Notes: generated from the letters alone by a model not told the origin. DNA of 7,437 bases from Acetobacteraceae bacterium (GCA_014377905.1 JACMOQ010000416.1:1-7437), one strand, 5' to 3'. Positions 1-6,508 are shown, counted from the first letter of the stretch. Numbers and translations are program-made.

Positions 1-426
1 GTGCCCGTAGCTGAGGATGTCGGCAATGTCGGCAAGTGGGTGGGCAAGGGTGATACGCAGGGTTTCCGGGCCGAGGATATCGACCGCCATGCCGGTCAGG
101 TATTGCGCGTAAACCCCAGGCGCACCGAGCGTGCCGCCCTGGGCCGGATCGGCCATGCGCATAAGCGAAAAGCGAACCGCCTCGGCATCGACCGGATCGC
201 CATTGTGGAAGCGTATATGCGGGCGCAGTTGGAAGGTGAAAATCCGTGCGTCAGGGCTGGTGTGCCAGCTCTCGGCAAGGGCAGGGGCGTAGCCGCCCTG
301 GCCATCGCGGCGGATCAACGCGTCAAACACAGCGCCGAACACGGTCAGAACATCGGCGCTGTCGGTGCAGGCATGCGGGTCCTCAAGAACTGCGCGAGGC
401 TGGGCGATCACAAAAGGCTGCGGCAC
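1..426 (-). CDS. ABC transporter solute-binding protein, SBP_bac_5 (peptide/nickel) family, N-terminal part
   Basis: Read on the minus strand from a GTG at 426-424, this frame is open for 142 codons to the window edge, so only the N-terminal part of a protein usually around 500 residues is present. Residues 48-90 carry the family signature: APALAESW, then SPDAR, TFQLRPHIRFHNGDP and DAEAVRFSL, typical of dipeptide/oligopeptide/nickel binding proteins that deliver solutes to an ABC permease. The GTG start is supported by AAAGGA eight bases upstream. A TAA at 441-439 in the same frame rules out an earlier start. The protein begins directly with a mature-like strand (MPQPFVIAQP), and I see no signal peptide or lipobox, which is odd for a periplasmic protein. 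It is divergent from the plus-strand operon and may import that operon's substrate (inference). The ligand is unknown. Confidence 0.85.
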   Translation of the reverse strand, partial: MPQPFVIAQPRAVLEDPHACTDSADVLTVFGAVFDALIRRDGQGGYAPALAESWHTSPDARIFTFQLRPHIRFHNGDPVDAEAVRFSLMRMADPAQGGTLGAPGVYAQYLTGMAVDILGPETLRITLAHPLADIADILSYGH

Positions 427-434
427 AATGGGGT

Positions 435-440
435 TCCTTT
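435..440 (-). promoter_or_regulatory. Ribosome binding site of the solute-binding protein gene
   Basis: AAAGGA on the minus strand lies eight bases before the GTG at 426. Together with the in-frame TAA at 441-439 it fixes the start and shows that no signal-peptide-bearing extension exists in this frame. Confidence 0.6.
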
Positions 441-492
441 AGTCTAAGTATGCGGACAACACACCAGCAGTCTTCCCCAAGTCCCGCCGTTG

Positions 493-633
493 CGAAACCC
501 CAGGTTTGATGGCTATCGTGGCGCGGTGACGGCCACGGTGGCCGGTCATCGGGGGAATTCCCAGGCGAACACCCTGTCCATCGCCGATCAGATGAGGCAG
601 CGCCCGGACTCAGTGATAGATCGCGCAGCATGA
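493..633 (+). pseudogene. Putative decayed 3' end of a third GMC oxidoreductase gene
   Basis: In the frame of codon 580-582 the plus strand reads QANTLSIADQMRQRPD (562-609) and stops at TGA 631-633, which overlaps the ATG of the next GMC gene as ATGA. The two intact GMC proteins end with QALALYIADQMKQRLD and a near-identical segment. Over 580-609 the DNA matches the end of the second GMC gene at 25 of 30 bases and that of the first at 24 of 30, by hand count. Further upstream in the same frame, RN, DG and VTA (493-498, 508-513, 526-534) fall roughly where KN, DG and VTA occur in the intact C-terminus, but the sequence between is not recognisable. The distance to the following ATG also resembles that after the intact copies. 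The 3'-most 30 bases are the strong evidence; the upstream part is suggestive. No start codon or flavin domain remains. It could instead be a short coupled leader frame. Confidence 0.5.
527..548. repeat. Imperfect inverted repeat, possible operator
   Basis: The left arm TGACGGCCAC and right arm GTGGCCGGTCA flank a single G. The arms are complementary apart from one extra G/C base. The position, about 80 bases before the first GMC start in a divergent promoter region, would suit a regulator binding site. No T-run follows, so it is not an intrinsic terminator. The function is inferred only from symmetry and position. Confidence 0.35.
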
Positions 634-2234
634 CCGATACCATCGTCGACATTCTGATCATCGGCGCCGGCGCATCGGGGGCAGCGGTGGCGTGGTCGCT
701 CGCCGACACCAAAATGCGCATTGTCTGCCTGGAGCAGGGCGGCTGGGTGAAACCCACCGACTACCCCGCCAATGACCGCGACTGGGAAGCCCGGGCCACT
801 GGCGACTTCTCGCCCAGCCCCAACCGTCGTGGCCGCCCCGAAGATTACCCGGTCAACGATGATGCCTCGCCGATCAAGATCCTGAACTTCAACGGCGTCG
901 GCGGCGGCACGATCATGTACACCGCCCACTGGCCACGTTTGCATCCCAGCGATTTCCGCACCCGCACGCTCGATGGTGTCGGCCAGGACTGGCCGGTCAG
1001 CTACGCCCAGCTCGCCCCATTCTACGATCTCAACGACCGCATGATGGGGGTCTCGGGCCTCGCCGGAGACCCAGCCTATCCCCCCGGCAAAATCCCGCAA
1101 ATGCCGCCGCACGCCCTCGGCCGCTCTGGCGCGGTGTGGGGCCAGGCCTTCAACCAGCTGGGCTGGCACTGGTGGCCATCGGACAACACCGCAGCCACCG
1201 AGGCATATGACGGCCGGGCGAAATGCATTAACCTTGCCCATTGCACCCCCGGCTGTGCCCAGGGCGCGAAGGCTAGTGTGGACATCACCTACTGGCCGCG
1301 CGCCATCCGCGCCGGGGTGGAACTGCGCACCCATTGCCGGGTGCGCCGCATCACCACTGGCGATGACGGTATGGCGACCGGCGCCGAATATTACGACGCC
1401 ACCGGCAAGCTCTGTTTCCAGGCCGCCCATGTCGTCGTCGTCGCCTGCAACGGCATCGGCACGCCCCGCCTGCTGCTGGCCTCGGCCAGCGCCCGTCATC
1501 CCAATGGGCTGGCCAATTCGTCCGACCAGCTTGGCCGCAACCTGATGCTGCACCCCTATGTTTCAGTCTACGGGTATGTCGATCAGGAAGTGGACGGCAA
1601 TCGCGGCCCGCCGCTGTCGCTGTGGAGCCATGAATTTTACGAAACCGACCCGGCGCGCGACTTCAAGCGTGGCTACATTTTCCAGATTGCCCGCGGCGCC
1701 GGCCCGGTGGTGGAAGCGACCACCAGCTTCGAACATGGCCGCCTGCCCTGGGGCGGTGCGCATCACGCGGTGTTCCGCCGCCTGCATTATCGCCGCCTGA
1801 ACCTGTCGATCGTGGTGGACGACCTGCCGGAAGCGCATAACCGCGTCACCCTCGATCCGCTGCTGACCGACGGCCACGGCATCGCGGCGCCGAAAATCGA
1901 CTACACCGTCGGCGACAACAGCCGCCGTATGATCCACCACGCGATCGACAAGGCGCGTCTGCTGCTCGCCACCGCCGGCGCGCATGACATTTCGGTGGTT
2001 GACCCGATCCCGCTTTCCGGCTTTCACAATCTCGGCACCGCCCGCATGGGCGCCGACCCCAAGACCTCGGTGGTCAATGAATGGGGCCGCGCCCATGACG
2101 TGAAGAACCTGTTCATCGTCGATGGCAGCCTGTTCGTCACCGCCGGCGGGGTTAACCCGACCTCGACCATCCAGGCCCTCGCGCTCTATATTGCCGATCA
2201 GATGAAACAGCGGCTTGACACGCTGTTCGAATAG
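630..2234 (+). CDS. GMC family FAD-dependent oxidoreductase/dehydrogenase, copy 1 (gluconate/glucose dehydrogenase-like)
   Basis: This 534-residue flavoprotein should oxidise an alcohol group, passing electrons to an acceptor through FAD. The N-terminal dinucleotide motif is GAGASG (residues 12-17), with the ribose-binding acidic residue E35. A GMC signature follows at about 89-109 (GVGGGTIMYTAH...LHPSDF). The GMC C-terminal domain holds H466 (FHNLGTARMG) and N509 (GGVNPTSTIQALA), the catalytic His/Asn pair of the superfamily. C199, C205 and C209 form Cys-x5-Cys-x3-Cys, the spacing of the 3Fe-4S ligands (Cys212/218/222) reported for Burkholderia FAD-glucose dehydrogenase. A bound cluster is therefore predicted. 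There is no signal peptide. The ATG at 630 gives an N-terminus matching copy 2, but its ribosome binding site is weak; coupling through the overlapping TGA (631-633) is possible. It lies 14 bases before its paralogue. The substrate is unknown. Confidence 0.95.
   Translation: MTDTIVDILIIGAGASGAAVAWSLADTKMRIVCLEQGGWVKPTDYPANDRDWEARATGDFSPSPNRRGRPEDYPVNDDASPIKILNFNGVGGGTIMYTAHWPRLHPSDFRTRTLDGVGQDWPVSYAQLAPFYDLNDRMMGVSGLAGDPAYPPGKIPQMPPHALGRSGAVWGQAFNQLGWHWWPSDNTAATEAYDGRAKCINLAHCTPGCAQGAKASVDITYWPRAIRAGVELRTHCRVRRITTGDDGMATGAEYYDATGKLCFQAAHVVVVACNGIGTPRLLLASASARHPNGLANSSDQLGRNLMLHPYVSVYGYVDQEVDGNRGPPLSLWSHEFYETDPARDFKRGYIFQIARGAGPVVEATTSFEHGRLPWGGAHHAVFRRLHYRRLNLSIVVDDLPEAHNRVTLDPLLTDGHGIAAPKIDYTVGDNSRRMIHHAIDKARLLLATAGAHDISVVDPIPLSGFHNLGTARMGADPKTSVVNEWGRAHDVKNLFIVDGSLFVTAGGVNPTSTIQALALYIADQMKQRLDTLFE
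1593..1630 (+). repeat. 38-base exact direct repeat, copy in first GMC gene
   Basis: The 38 bases here are identical to 3218-3255 in the second GMC gene and encode the DGNRGPPLSLWSH stretch. A second exact stretch of 31 bases, 1301-1331, equals 2923-2953. These are the longest identical tracts I found between the tandem paralogues. They are long enough to support recombination or gene conversion between the copies. Confidence 0.85.
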
Positions 2235-2248
2235 GGAACGCCAGGCGC

Positions 2249-3859
2249 ATGCCCAGTAACGAACCTGTTGACGTGCTCATCATCGGCTCGGGTGCCTCAG
2301 GTGCCGCCGTGGCCTGGAGCCTGGCCGACACCAAGATGAAAATCCTGTGTCTTGAACAGGGGGATTGGCAAAACCCCACCGACTATCCGTCCAATGGCCG
2401 TGATTGGGAGGCGCGCCAGTTCAATGACATGGCGACCTCGCCGAACCGCCGCCAGCTCTGGTCGGATTATCCGGTCAATGACGATAATTCGCCGATCAAG
2501 GTGCTGAACTTCAACGCTGTCGGCGGCAGCACCATTCTCTACGCCGCGCATTACCCGCGCCTGCACCCGTCCGATTTCAAGGTGAAATCACTTGATGGCG
2601 TGGCCGATGACTGGCCGATCGACTACCACCAGTTGGAGCCGTTCTTCGCCGAGAACGACCGCATGACCGGCGTTTCCGGCATGGCCGGGGACCCCGCCTA
2701 CCCGCCGCAGAAAACCTCGCCGATGGAGCCGCTGCCGATGGGCCGCTCGGGCCGCATGCTGGGCGAGGCGATGAACCGCCTGGGCTGGCACTGGTGGCCG
2801 AGCGACTGCGCGGTGACCACCCGCGAGTATGAAGGCCGCGCGCCCTGCATCAATCTCGGCCACTGCATCGCCGGCTGCGCCCAGGGCGCCAAGGCCAGCA
2901 CCGACATCACCTATTGGCCGGCCGCCATCCGCGCCGGGGTGGAACTGCGCACCAGGGCACGGGTGCGCGAGATCACCATCGACAACGCCACCGGCATGGC
3001 CAATGGCGTGATCTACTACGATCGCGATGGGGTCGAGCAGTTCCAGCCTGCCCATGTCGTGGTCGTGGCCGCCAACGGCATTGGCACGCCGCGGCTGTTG
3101 CTGAACTCGAAATCGGAGCGCTTCCCGAACGGGCTGGCCAATTCATCAGGTCTGGTCGGCAAGAACCTGATGTTCCATCCCTACGCCAGCGTCTGGGGCT
3201 ATTTCAACGAGGAAACCGACGGCAATCGCGGCCCGCCGCTGTCGCTGTGGAGCCACGAATTCTACGAGTCCGATCCATCACGCGGCTTTGTGCGCGGCTA
3301 TTCCTGGCAGTTCGGCCGCGGCGTTGGGGCCATCATGGAAGCCCAGCAGAGCTTTGCTTCCGGCCGCCTGCCCTGGGGGGCCGAGCATCATGCGGTCTAT
3401 CGCAAGCTGCACAATCACCGGATGAATATCGCTGCCATCTGCGAGGACCTGCCGGAGGAACATAACCGCGTCACCCTGGACCCGGTGCTGAAAGACGCAA
3501 ACGGCATCCCAGCGCCCAAGATCGACTACACGCTTTCAGAAAACTCCAACCGCATGCTCGACCACGCCATCGCGCGCGCCACCGAGGCCCTGCGAGAAGC
3601 CGGCGCCTGGGATATCGGGGTGGAAAAGCCCATCCGGAACGGCGGCTGGCATTTGCTGGGCACCGCTCGCATGGGCAGCGACCCGACGCGGTCGGTGGTC
3701 AATGACTGGGGCCGCACCCATGACGTGAAGAATCTGTTCATCGTCGATGGCTCGATCTTCACCACCTCGGGCGGCGTCAACCCGACCTCCACCATTCAGG
3801 CCCTCGCGCTCTACATCGCCGACCAGATGAAGCAGCGACTGGCCACATTGTTCGATTGA
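2249..3859 (+). CDS. GMC family FAD-dependent oxidoreductase/dehydrogenase, copy 2 (gluconate/glucose dehydrogenase-like)
   Basis: A 536-residue paralogue of the preceding gene; over the first ~105 aligned residues I count about three quarters identity. It has the FAD motif GSGASG (13-18), E36, the GMC signature near 91-110, and catalytic H468 (GGWHLLGTARMG) and N511 (GGVNPTST). C200, C206 and C210 repeat the Cys-x5-Cys-x3-Cys motif, so it too probably carries an Fe-S cluster between FAD and its acceptor. Differences cluster in residues 56-72, in the segment after the Cys motif, and just before the catalytic His (KPIRNGGW versus DPIPLSGF), where substrate or partner specificity could differ. 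There is no signal peptide. The gap from copy 1 is 14 bases, with AGGGA overlapping the previous stop as a modest ribosome binding site. The stop lies 11 bases before the small-subunit gene. Both copies look intact, so they may work on different substrates or form a heteromer (inference). Confidence 0.95.
   Translation: MPSNEPVDVLIIGSGASGAAVAWSLADTKMKILCLEQGDWQNPTDYPSNGRDWEARQFNDMATSPNRRQLWSDYPVNDDNSPIKVLNFNAVGGSTILYAAHYPRLHPSDFKVKSLDGVADDWPIDYHQLEPFFAENDRMTGVSGMAGDPAYPPQKTSPMEPLPMGRSGRMLGEAMNRLGWHWWPSDCAVTTREYEGRAPCINLGHCIAGCAQGAKASTDITYWPAAIRAGVELRTRARVREITIDNATGMANGVIYYDRDGVEQFQPAHVVVVAANGIGTPRLLLNSKSERFPNGLANSSGLVGKNLMFHPYASVWGYFNEETDGNRGPPLSLWSHEFYESDPSRGFVRGYSWQFGRGVGAIMEAQQSFASGRLPWGAEHHAVYRKLHNHRMNIAAICEDLPEEHNRVTLDPVLKDANGIPAPKIDYTLSENSNRMLDHAIARATEALREAGAWDIGVEKPIRNGGWHLLGTARMGSDPTRSVVNDWGRTHDVKNLFIVDGSIFTTSGGVNPTSTIQALALYIADQMKQRLATLFD
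3218..3255 (+). repeat. 38-base exact direct repeat, copy in second GMC gene
   Basis: Identical to 1593-1630, about 1.6 kb upstream. Recombination between these tracts would delete or amplify exactly one GMC unit. Confidence 0.85.
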
Positions 3860-3862
3860 GGA
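3858..3862 (+). promoter_or_regulatory. Ribosome binding site of the small-subunit gene, overlapping the GMC stop
   Basis: GAGGA (with the preceding T, TGAGGA) overlaps the TGA of the second GMC gene and sits eight bases before the ATG at 3871. This favours that ATG over the TTG at 3856 and implies translational coupling. Confidence 0.65.
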
Positions 3863-3870
3863 TCTCCGCC

Positions 3871-4344
3871 ATGTCCAAAGCCGCCGCACCCTTGCCCGCC
3901 TGGGGCGATCCCATCCTGTCCGACGCCGAAAAGCGCAGCCTGGCCGCGTTGTGCGCCCGGATGATCCCGGCGAGTGCCGAGTTCAATGTCCCCGGCGCCG
4001 ATGACGCGCTGATCCAAGCCGATGTCGCCAAAAGCCTGGACCGTGACGCGGCTGCCGTGCACCGTGCGCTCGCGCATCTCGAGCGCCTCGCCGGCGGAAG
4101 TTTTGCTGATCTGGACATCGAAAAGCAGGAAGGCGTCTGCGCCACACTGCGCGCCGAGGGTGGCCCGGACCTCACTGCGCTCGGGCGCATCATCCTGCAA
4201 TGCTACTACCGCGATGACCGGGTGATGATTTCGCTGGGCATGGAGCCGCGCCCACCCTTTCCCAAGGGGCATACCCTGCCGCAAGGCGACTGGGCGCTGC
4301 TCGACCCGGTGCGCAAGCGCGGCAAGATCTGGCGCGAGGTTTAG
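3871..4344 (+). CDS. Gluconate 2-dehydrogenase subunit 3-like small subunit, without Tat signal
   Basis: A 157-residue protein resembling the gluconate 2-dehydrogenase subunit 3 family, the small partner of membrane- or periplasm-associated GMC dehydrogenases. Recognisable features are LSDAEKRSLAALCARMIPA (16-34), PGADDA (41-46), SFADLD (77-82) and a C-terminal YYRDDRVMISLG...RPPFPKGH...GDWALLDPVRKRGKIW. Known members usually carry a twin-arginine signal and take the flavoprotein out with them. Here the N-terminus (MSKAAAPLPAWGDP) has no RR motif and no hydrophobic segment. Starting at TTG 3856 instead would add only MRISA. The complex is therefore predicted to be cytoplasmic unless another factor supplies export. 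The ATG at 3871 is chosen because TGAGGA lies eight bases upstream. The gene directly follows the two GMC genes, supporting a shared complex, perhaps one small subunit serving both. The family call is from pattern recognition and is fairly, not fully, certain. Confidence 0.8.
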   Translation: MSKAAAPLPAWGDPILSDAEKRSLAALCARMIPASAEFNVPGADDALIQADVAKSLDRDAAAVHRALAHLERLAGGSFADLDIEKQEGVCATLRAEGGPDLTALGRIILQCYYRDDRVMISLGMEPRPPFPKGHTLPQGDWALLDPVRKRGKIWREV

Positions 4345-4435
4345 GGCGTCGATCACCCGCAACGATGGGGCGCGACAAAGCTGAGCAGTTACCCTTTTTG
4401 TTCGCAAAATGAATATCTTCCGGGGAGCCTGCCGT
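4345..4435 (+). other. 91-base gap with locally AT-rich stretch, possible internal promoter
   Basis: This is the largest gap in the operon. It contains an AT-rich tract at about 4389-4420 (TTACCC at 4389-4394, TATCTT at 4414-4419, spaced 19 bases), which could be a weak promoter for the downstream three genes, though the spacing is not ideal. I found no solid terminator: the only hairpin (GTCG...CGAC around 4349-4377) is weak and the T5 run at 4395-4399 does not directly follow it. Confidence 0.25.
4422..4427 (+). promoter_or_regulatory. Ribosome binding site deciding the aminotransferase start
   Basis: GGGGAG lies eight bases before the ATG at 4436. The upstream in-frame ATG at 4409 has no comparable purine-rich element, so the shorter 379-residue product is preferred. 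Confidence 0.6.
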
Positions 4436-5575
4436 ATGCCCACCCTAGGCCACGCCCTCCGCCAGGAATTCCACCTCGATCCCAATTTCATCACCGTCAA
4501 CCACGGCTCCTATGGCGCCACCCCCAAGCGCGTGCTCGCCGCCCAGGATCGCTGGCGCCGTCAGATGGAAGCTCAGCCCAGCCGCTTCATGCGCGCCGAA
4601 CTGCCGCAGGCGTTGCGCCATGCGGCGGGTCGGCTGGCGGAATTTCTCGGCGCCGACGCCCAGGACCTCGCTTTCGTGTCCAACGCGACGGAGGGGTGCA
4701 ACGCGGTGCTGCGGTCGCTGGTGTTCAAACCGGGGGACGAAATTGTCGTGCTCGGCCATGTCTATGGCGCGGTGCGCAACACCATCCAGTATGTCTGCGA
4801 CCGCTTCGGCACCAAACTGGTCGAAGCGAAAATGCCGTTCCCGCGCCTCGATGAAGGCGAACTTATTTCCTCGCTCACCGCCGCCTTCACCGCGCGAACC
4901 CGGCTCGCGGTGATCGACCACATCACCTCGTCATCCGCGATGGTACTGCCATTGCCGGCGATCATCGCCGCGTGCCACGCCGCCGGCGTGTCGATCCTGA
5001 TTGATGGCGCCCACGGCCCCGGCCATGTCGATATCGATCTTACCGCGCTCAACGCCGATTACTATGTCGGCAACTGCCATAAATGGCTGATGGCGGCGAA
5101 GGGCTGCGCCTTCATCTGGGCGCGCCGCGACCGCCAGGACGGATTGCACCCAACGGTGATTTCGCACGGCTACGGCCAGGGTTTTGTTGCCGAGTTCGAC
5201 TGGACCGGCACGTTCGATCCCAGCGCCTATCTGTCGGTCACCACGGCGCTTGATTTCCATGCTGAGCTCGGCGGGGCCGGGTTGCGCGCTCGTAACGCCG
5301 ACCTCGCGGCCGAGGCTGCCGCCTTGCTCGCCGGCCGCCTCGGCACCGAAACCGCGTCGGGCAACGCCGCTGCCGGCGCGATGGCGTTGGTGCGGTTGCC
5401 GGCATCGGGTGATCGCGCGGCGGCACTGCGCGAGGCCCTGCTTGCGGCCGGCACCGATGCCCCGGTCTCGGCACTCGCCGGCCAATCCTGGCTGCGCCTG
5501 TCCGCCCACGCCTATAACGACATCGCCGACTATCTGGCCCTCGCCGATCGGGTGGAACTGGTCTTGCGCGGCTGA
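4436..5575 (+). CDS. Class V aminotransferase-fold PLP-dependent enzyme (isopenicillin N epimerase-like)
   Basis: A 379-residue fold-type I PLP enzyme of the aminotransferase class V / cysteine desulfurase superfamily, closest in style to isopenicillin N epimerase-like proteins. Visible landmarks are the N-terminal VNHGSYGATP (21-30), the cofactor phosphate loop region SNATEGCNAVLRS (82-94), DHITSSSAMVLP (161-172) with H162 likely stacking on the ring, IDGAHGPGHVDID (189-201) with D190 contacting the pyridine nitrogen, and NCHKWLMAAKG (213-223) with K216 as the Schiff-base lysine. Members catalyse epimerisation, transamination or C-S/C-N bond cleavage, so the reaction here cannot be fixed. 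No signal peptide; presumed cytoplasmic. ATG 4436 is chosen over ATG 4409 by its ribosome binding site and because LGHALRQEFHLDP is where relatives normally begin. It sits between the dehydrogenase genes and the dioxygenase gene. Confidence 0.9.
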   Translation: MPTLGHALRQEFHLDPNFITVNHGSYGATPKRVLAAQDRWRRQMEAQPSRFMRAELPQALRHAAGRLAEFLGADAQDLAFVSNATEGCNAVLRSLVFKPGDEIVVLGHVYGAVRNTIQYVCDRFGTKLVEAKMPFPRLDEGELISSLTAAFTARTRLAVIDHITSSSAMVLPLPAIIAACHAAGVSILIDGAHGPGHVDIDLTALNADYYVGNCHKWLMAAKGCAFIWARRDRQDGLHPTVISHGYGQGFVAEFDWTGTFDPSAYLSVTTALDFHAELGGAGLRARNADLAAEAAALLAGRLGTETASGNAAAGAMALVRLPASGDRAAALREALLAAGTDAPVSALAGQSWLRLSAHAYNDIADYLALADRVELVLRG

Positions 5576-5599
5576 GCAACCGCTTTATCCTTCCGCCTT

Positions 5600-5604
5600 G
5601 GAGG
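5600..5604 (+). promoter_or_regulatory. Ribosome binding site deciding the dioxygenase start
   Basis: GGAGG directly abuts an ATG at 5605, which is too close for initiation, and is nine bases before the ATG at 5614. The latter is therefore the better start. Confidence 0.65.
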
Positions 5605-5613
5605 ATGCCATTC

Positions 5614-6498
5614 ATGAAGCTCGTCATTGCCCCGGCCAACCCGGCGGCCCCCAATTTCGTCGGCGAGTTGTCCGGCATCGACCCCACCAAGCCGCTCGCG
5701 CCACAGCAGATTTCCGCGATCGAGGCCGGTATGGCGCGCTTTGCCGTGTTGATCTTGCGCAACCAGCCTTTGACCGACGATCAGCAGATTGCCTTCAGCC
5801 GCTATTTCGGCCCGCTGGAAGATGCCACCGGCGACCTGGTGCAAGGCGAGGCGCGCCGGCTGCCAATGGCGTTGAACGACATTTCCAACCTCGATCGCGA
5901 TGGCCGCATCCGCGCCCGCGACGATCGCGCCCGCCTGTTCGGCCTCGGCAACCGGCTTTGGCATTCCGACAGTTCGTTCAAGCCAACCCCGGCGCGGTTT
6001 TCCCTGCTCTCGGCGCGCACCATTCCCGCCACCGGCGGCAACACCGAATTCGCCGACATGCGCGCTGCCTGGGACACGCTGGATCGTGCCACGCAGTCCG
6101 AAATCCGCGACCTGGTAACCCATCATAGCCAACTTTACAGCCGCGAAGTCCTCGGGTTTGCCTTCACCGATGCCGACCGCGAACGCTGGGCACCAGTGCG
6201 CCAGCGCCTGGTGCGTCGCCACGCCGAAACCGGCCGCCTGTCGCTGTATCTGTCCGCCCATATTGGCGAGATTGAGGGCCTGCCGACGCCTGAAGCCCGC
6301 GCCTTGCTGCGCGATCTGACCGAGCACGCGACGCAGCGCGAGCGCACCCACGCCCATGTCTGGCAACAGAACGATCTGGTAATCTGGGATAACCGCATCA
6401 CCATGCATCGCGCCCGCCCGTTCCCGGGCGACGAAATGCGCGACATGCGCCGCACCACCGTCGCCGACGAAGCCCCGACCCTGCAACAAGCCGCATAA
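5614..6498 (+). CDS. TauD/TfdA family Fe(II)/2-oxoglutarate-dependent dioxygenase
   Basis: A 294-residue cytoplasmic non-haem iron dioxygenase that couples 2-oxoglutarate decarboxylation to hydroxylation, often releasing a side group from its substrate. The iron facial triad is H117 and D119 (LWHSDSSF) plus H265 (IWDNRITMHRARPF). T144 in GGNTEF and R276/R280 in MRDMRRTTV align with the 2-oxoglutarate-binding Thr and Arg of TauD. The tract LWHSDSSFKPTPARFSLL followed by GGNTEFADMRAAWD is markedly like TfdA, the 2,4-dichlorophenoxyacetate dioxygenase, more than taurine-specific TauD; that is recall, not an alignment, and does not prove a phenoxy herbicide substrate. The length is normal for the family. 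The start at 5614 is set by GGAGG nine bases upstream. It follows the PLP enzyme by 38 bases and precedes the cyclase-family gene by 10. Confidence 0.93.
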   Translation: MKLVIAPANPAAPNFVGELSGIDPTKPLAPQQISAIEAGMARFAVLILRNQPLTDDQQIAFSRYFGPLEDATGDLVQGEARRLPMALNDISNLDRDGRIRARDDRARLFGLGNRLWHSDSSFKPTPARFSLLSARTIPATGGNTEFADMRAAWDTLDRATQSEIRDLVTHHSQLYSREVLGFAFTDADRERWAPVRQRLVRRHAETGRLSLYLSAHIGEIEGLPTPEARALLRDLTEHATQRERTHAHVWQQNDLVIWDNRITMHRARPFPGDEMRDMRRTTVADEAPTLQQAA

Positions 6499-6502
6499 GG
6501 AG
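6497..6502 (+). promoter_or_regulatory. Ribosome binding site of the cyclase-family gene, overlapping the dioxygenase stop
   Basis: AAGGAG begins inside the TAA of the dioxygenase gene and lies six bases before the ATG at 6509. This indicates co-transcription and probable translational coupling. Confidence 0.65.
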
Positions 6503-6508
6503 CCGCAA

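Larger units (their letters stand above)
427..629. promoter_or_regulatory. Divergent intergenic region, presumed promoters for both directions
   Basis: About 200 bases separate the minus-strand binding-protein gene from the plus-strand GMC operon, so promoters for both should lie here. I could not identify convincing -35/-10 pairs on either strand. It contains an imperfect dyad at 527-548 (TGACGGCCAC, G, GTGGCCGGTCA; one extra base in the right arm), a short AAACC/GGTTT inverted repeat at 495-507, and a perfect 10-base palindrome GGGAATTCCC at 553-562. Any of these could be an operator, but none matches a regulator site I can name. The plus strand of the same region also resembles a decayed GMC 3' end. 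No regulator gene is visible in the window. Confidence 0.4.

Noticed and set aside
1..447. 148-residue open frame on the plus strand at the left edge
   Set aside because: The minus strand of the same region encodes a clear solute-binding-protein signature; the plus frame shows no recognisable family.
553..562. Palindrome GGGAATTCCC as a regulator site
   Set aside because: A 10-base palindrome is weak evidence alone; it is mentioned only as part of the intergenic description.
588..1553. 321-residue open frame on the minus strand
   Set aside because: It lies antisense to the conserved first GMC gene; long antisense frames are expected in GC-rich coding DNA, and it resembles no family.
3856..3870. 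TTG at 3856 as start of the small subunit
   Set aside because: It overlaps the GMC stop and lacks a spaced ribosome binding site; ATG 3871 has TGAGGA eight bases upstream.
4345..4400. Possible intrinsic terminator after the small-subunit gene
   Set aside because: The hairpin is short and interrupted, and the T5 run is not directly downstream of the stem.
4409..4435. ATG 4409 as start of the PLP enzyme
   Set aside because: It adds nine residues not expected in the family and has no Shine-Dalgarno sequence, unlike ATG 4436.
3811..4500. 229-residue minus-strand open frame spanning the small-subunit gene
   Set aside because: It overlaps the ends of three plausible plus-strand genes and has no recognisable motifs.
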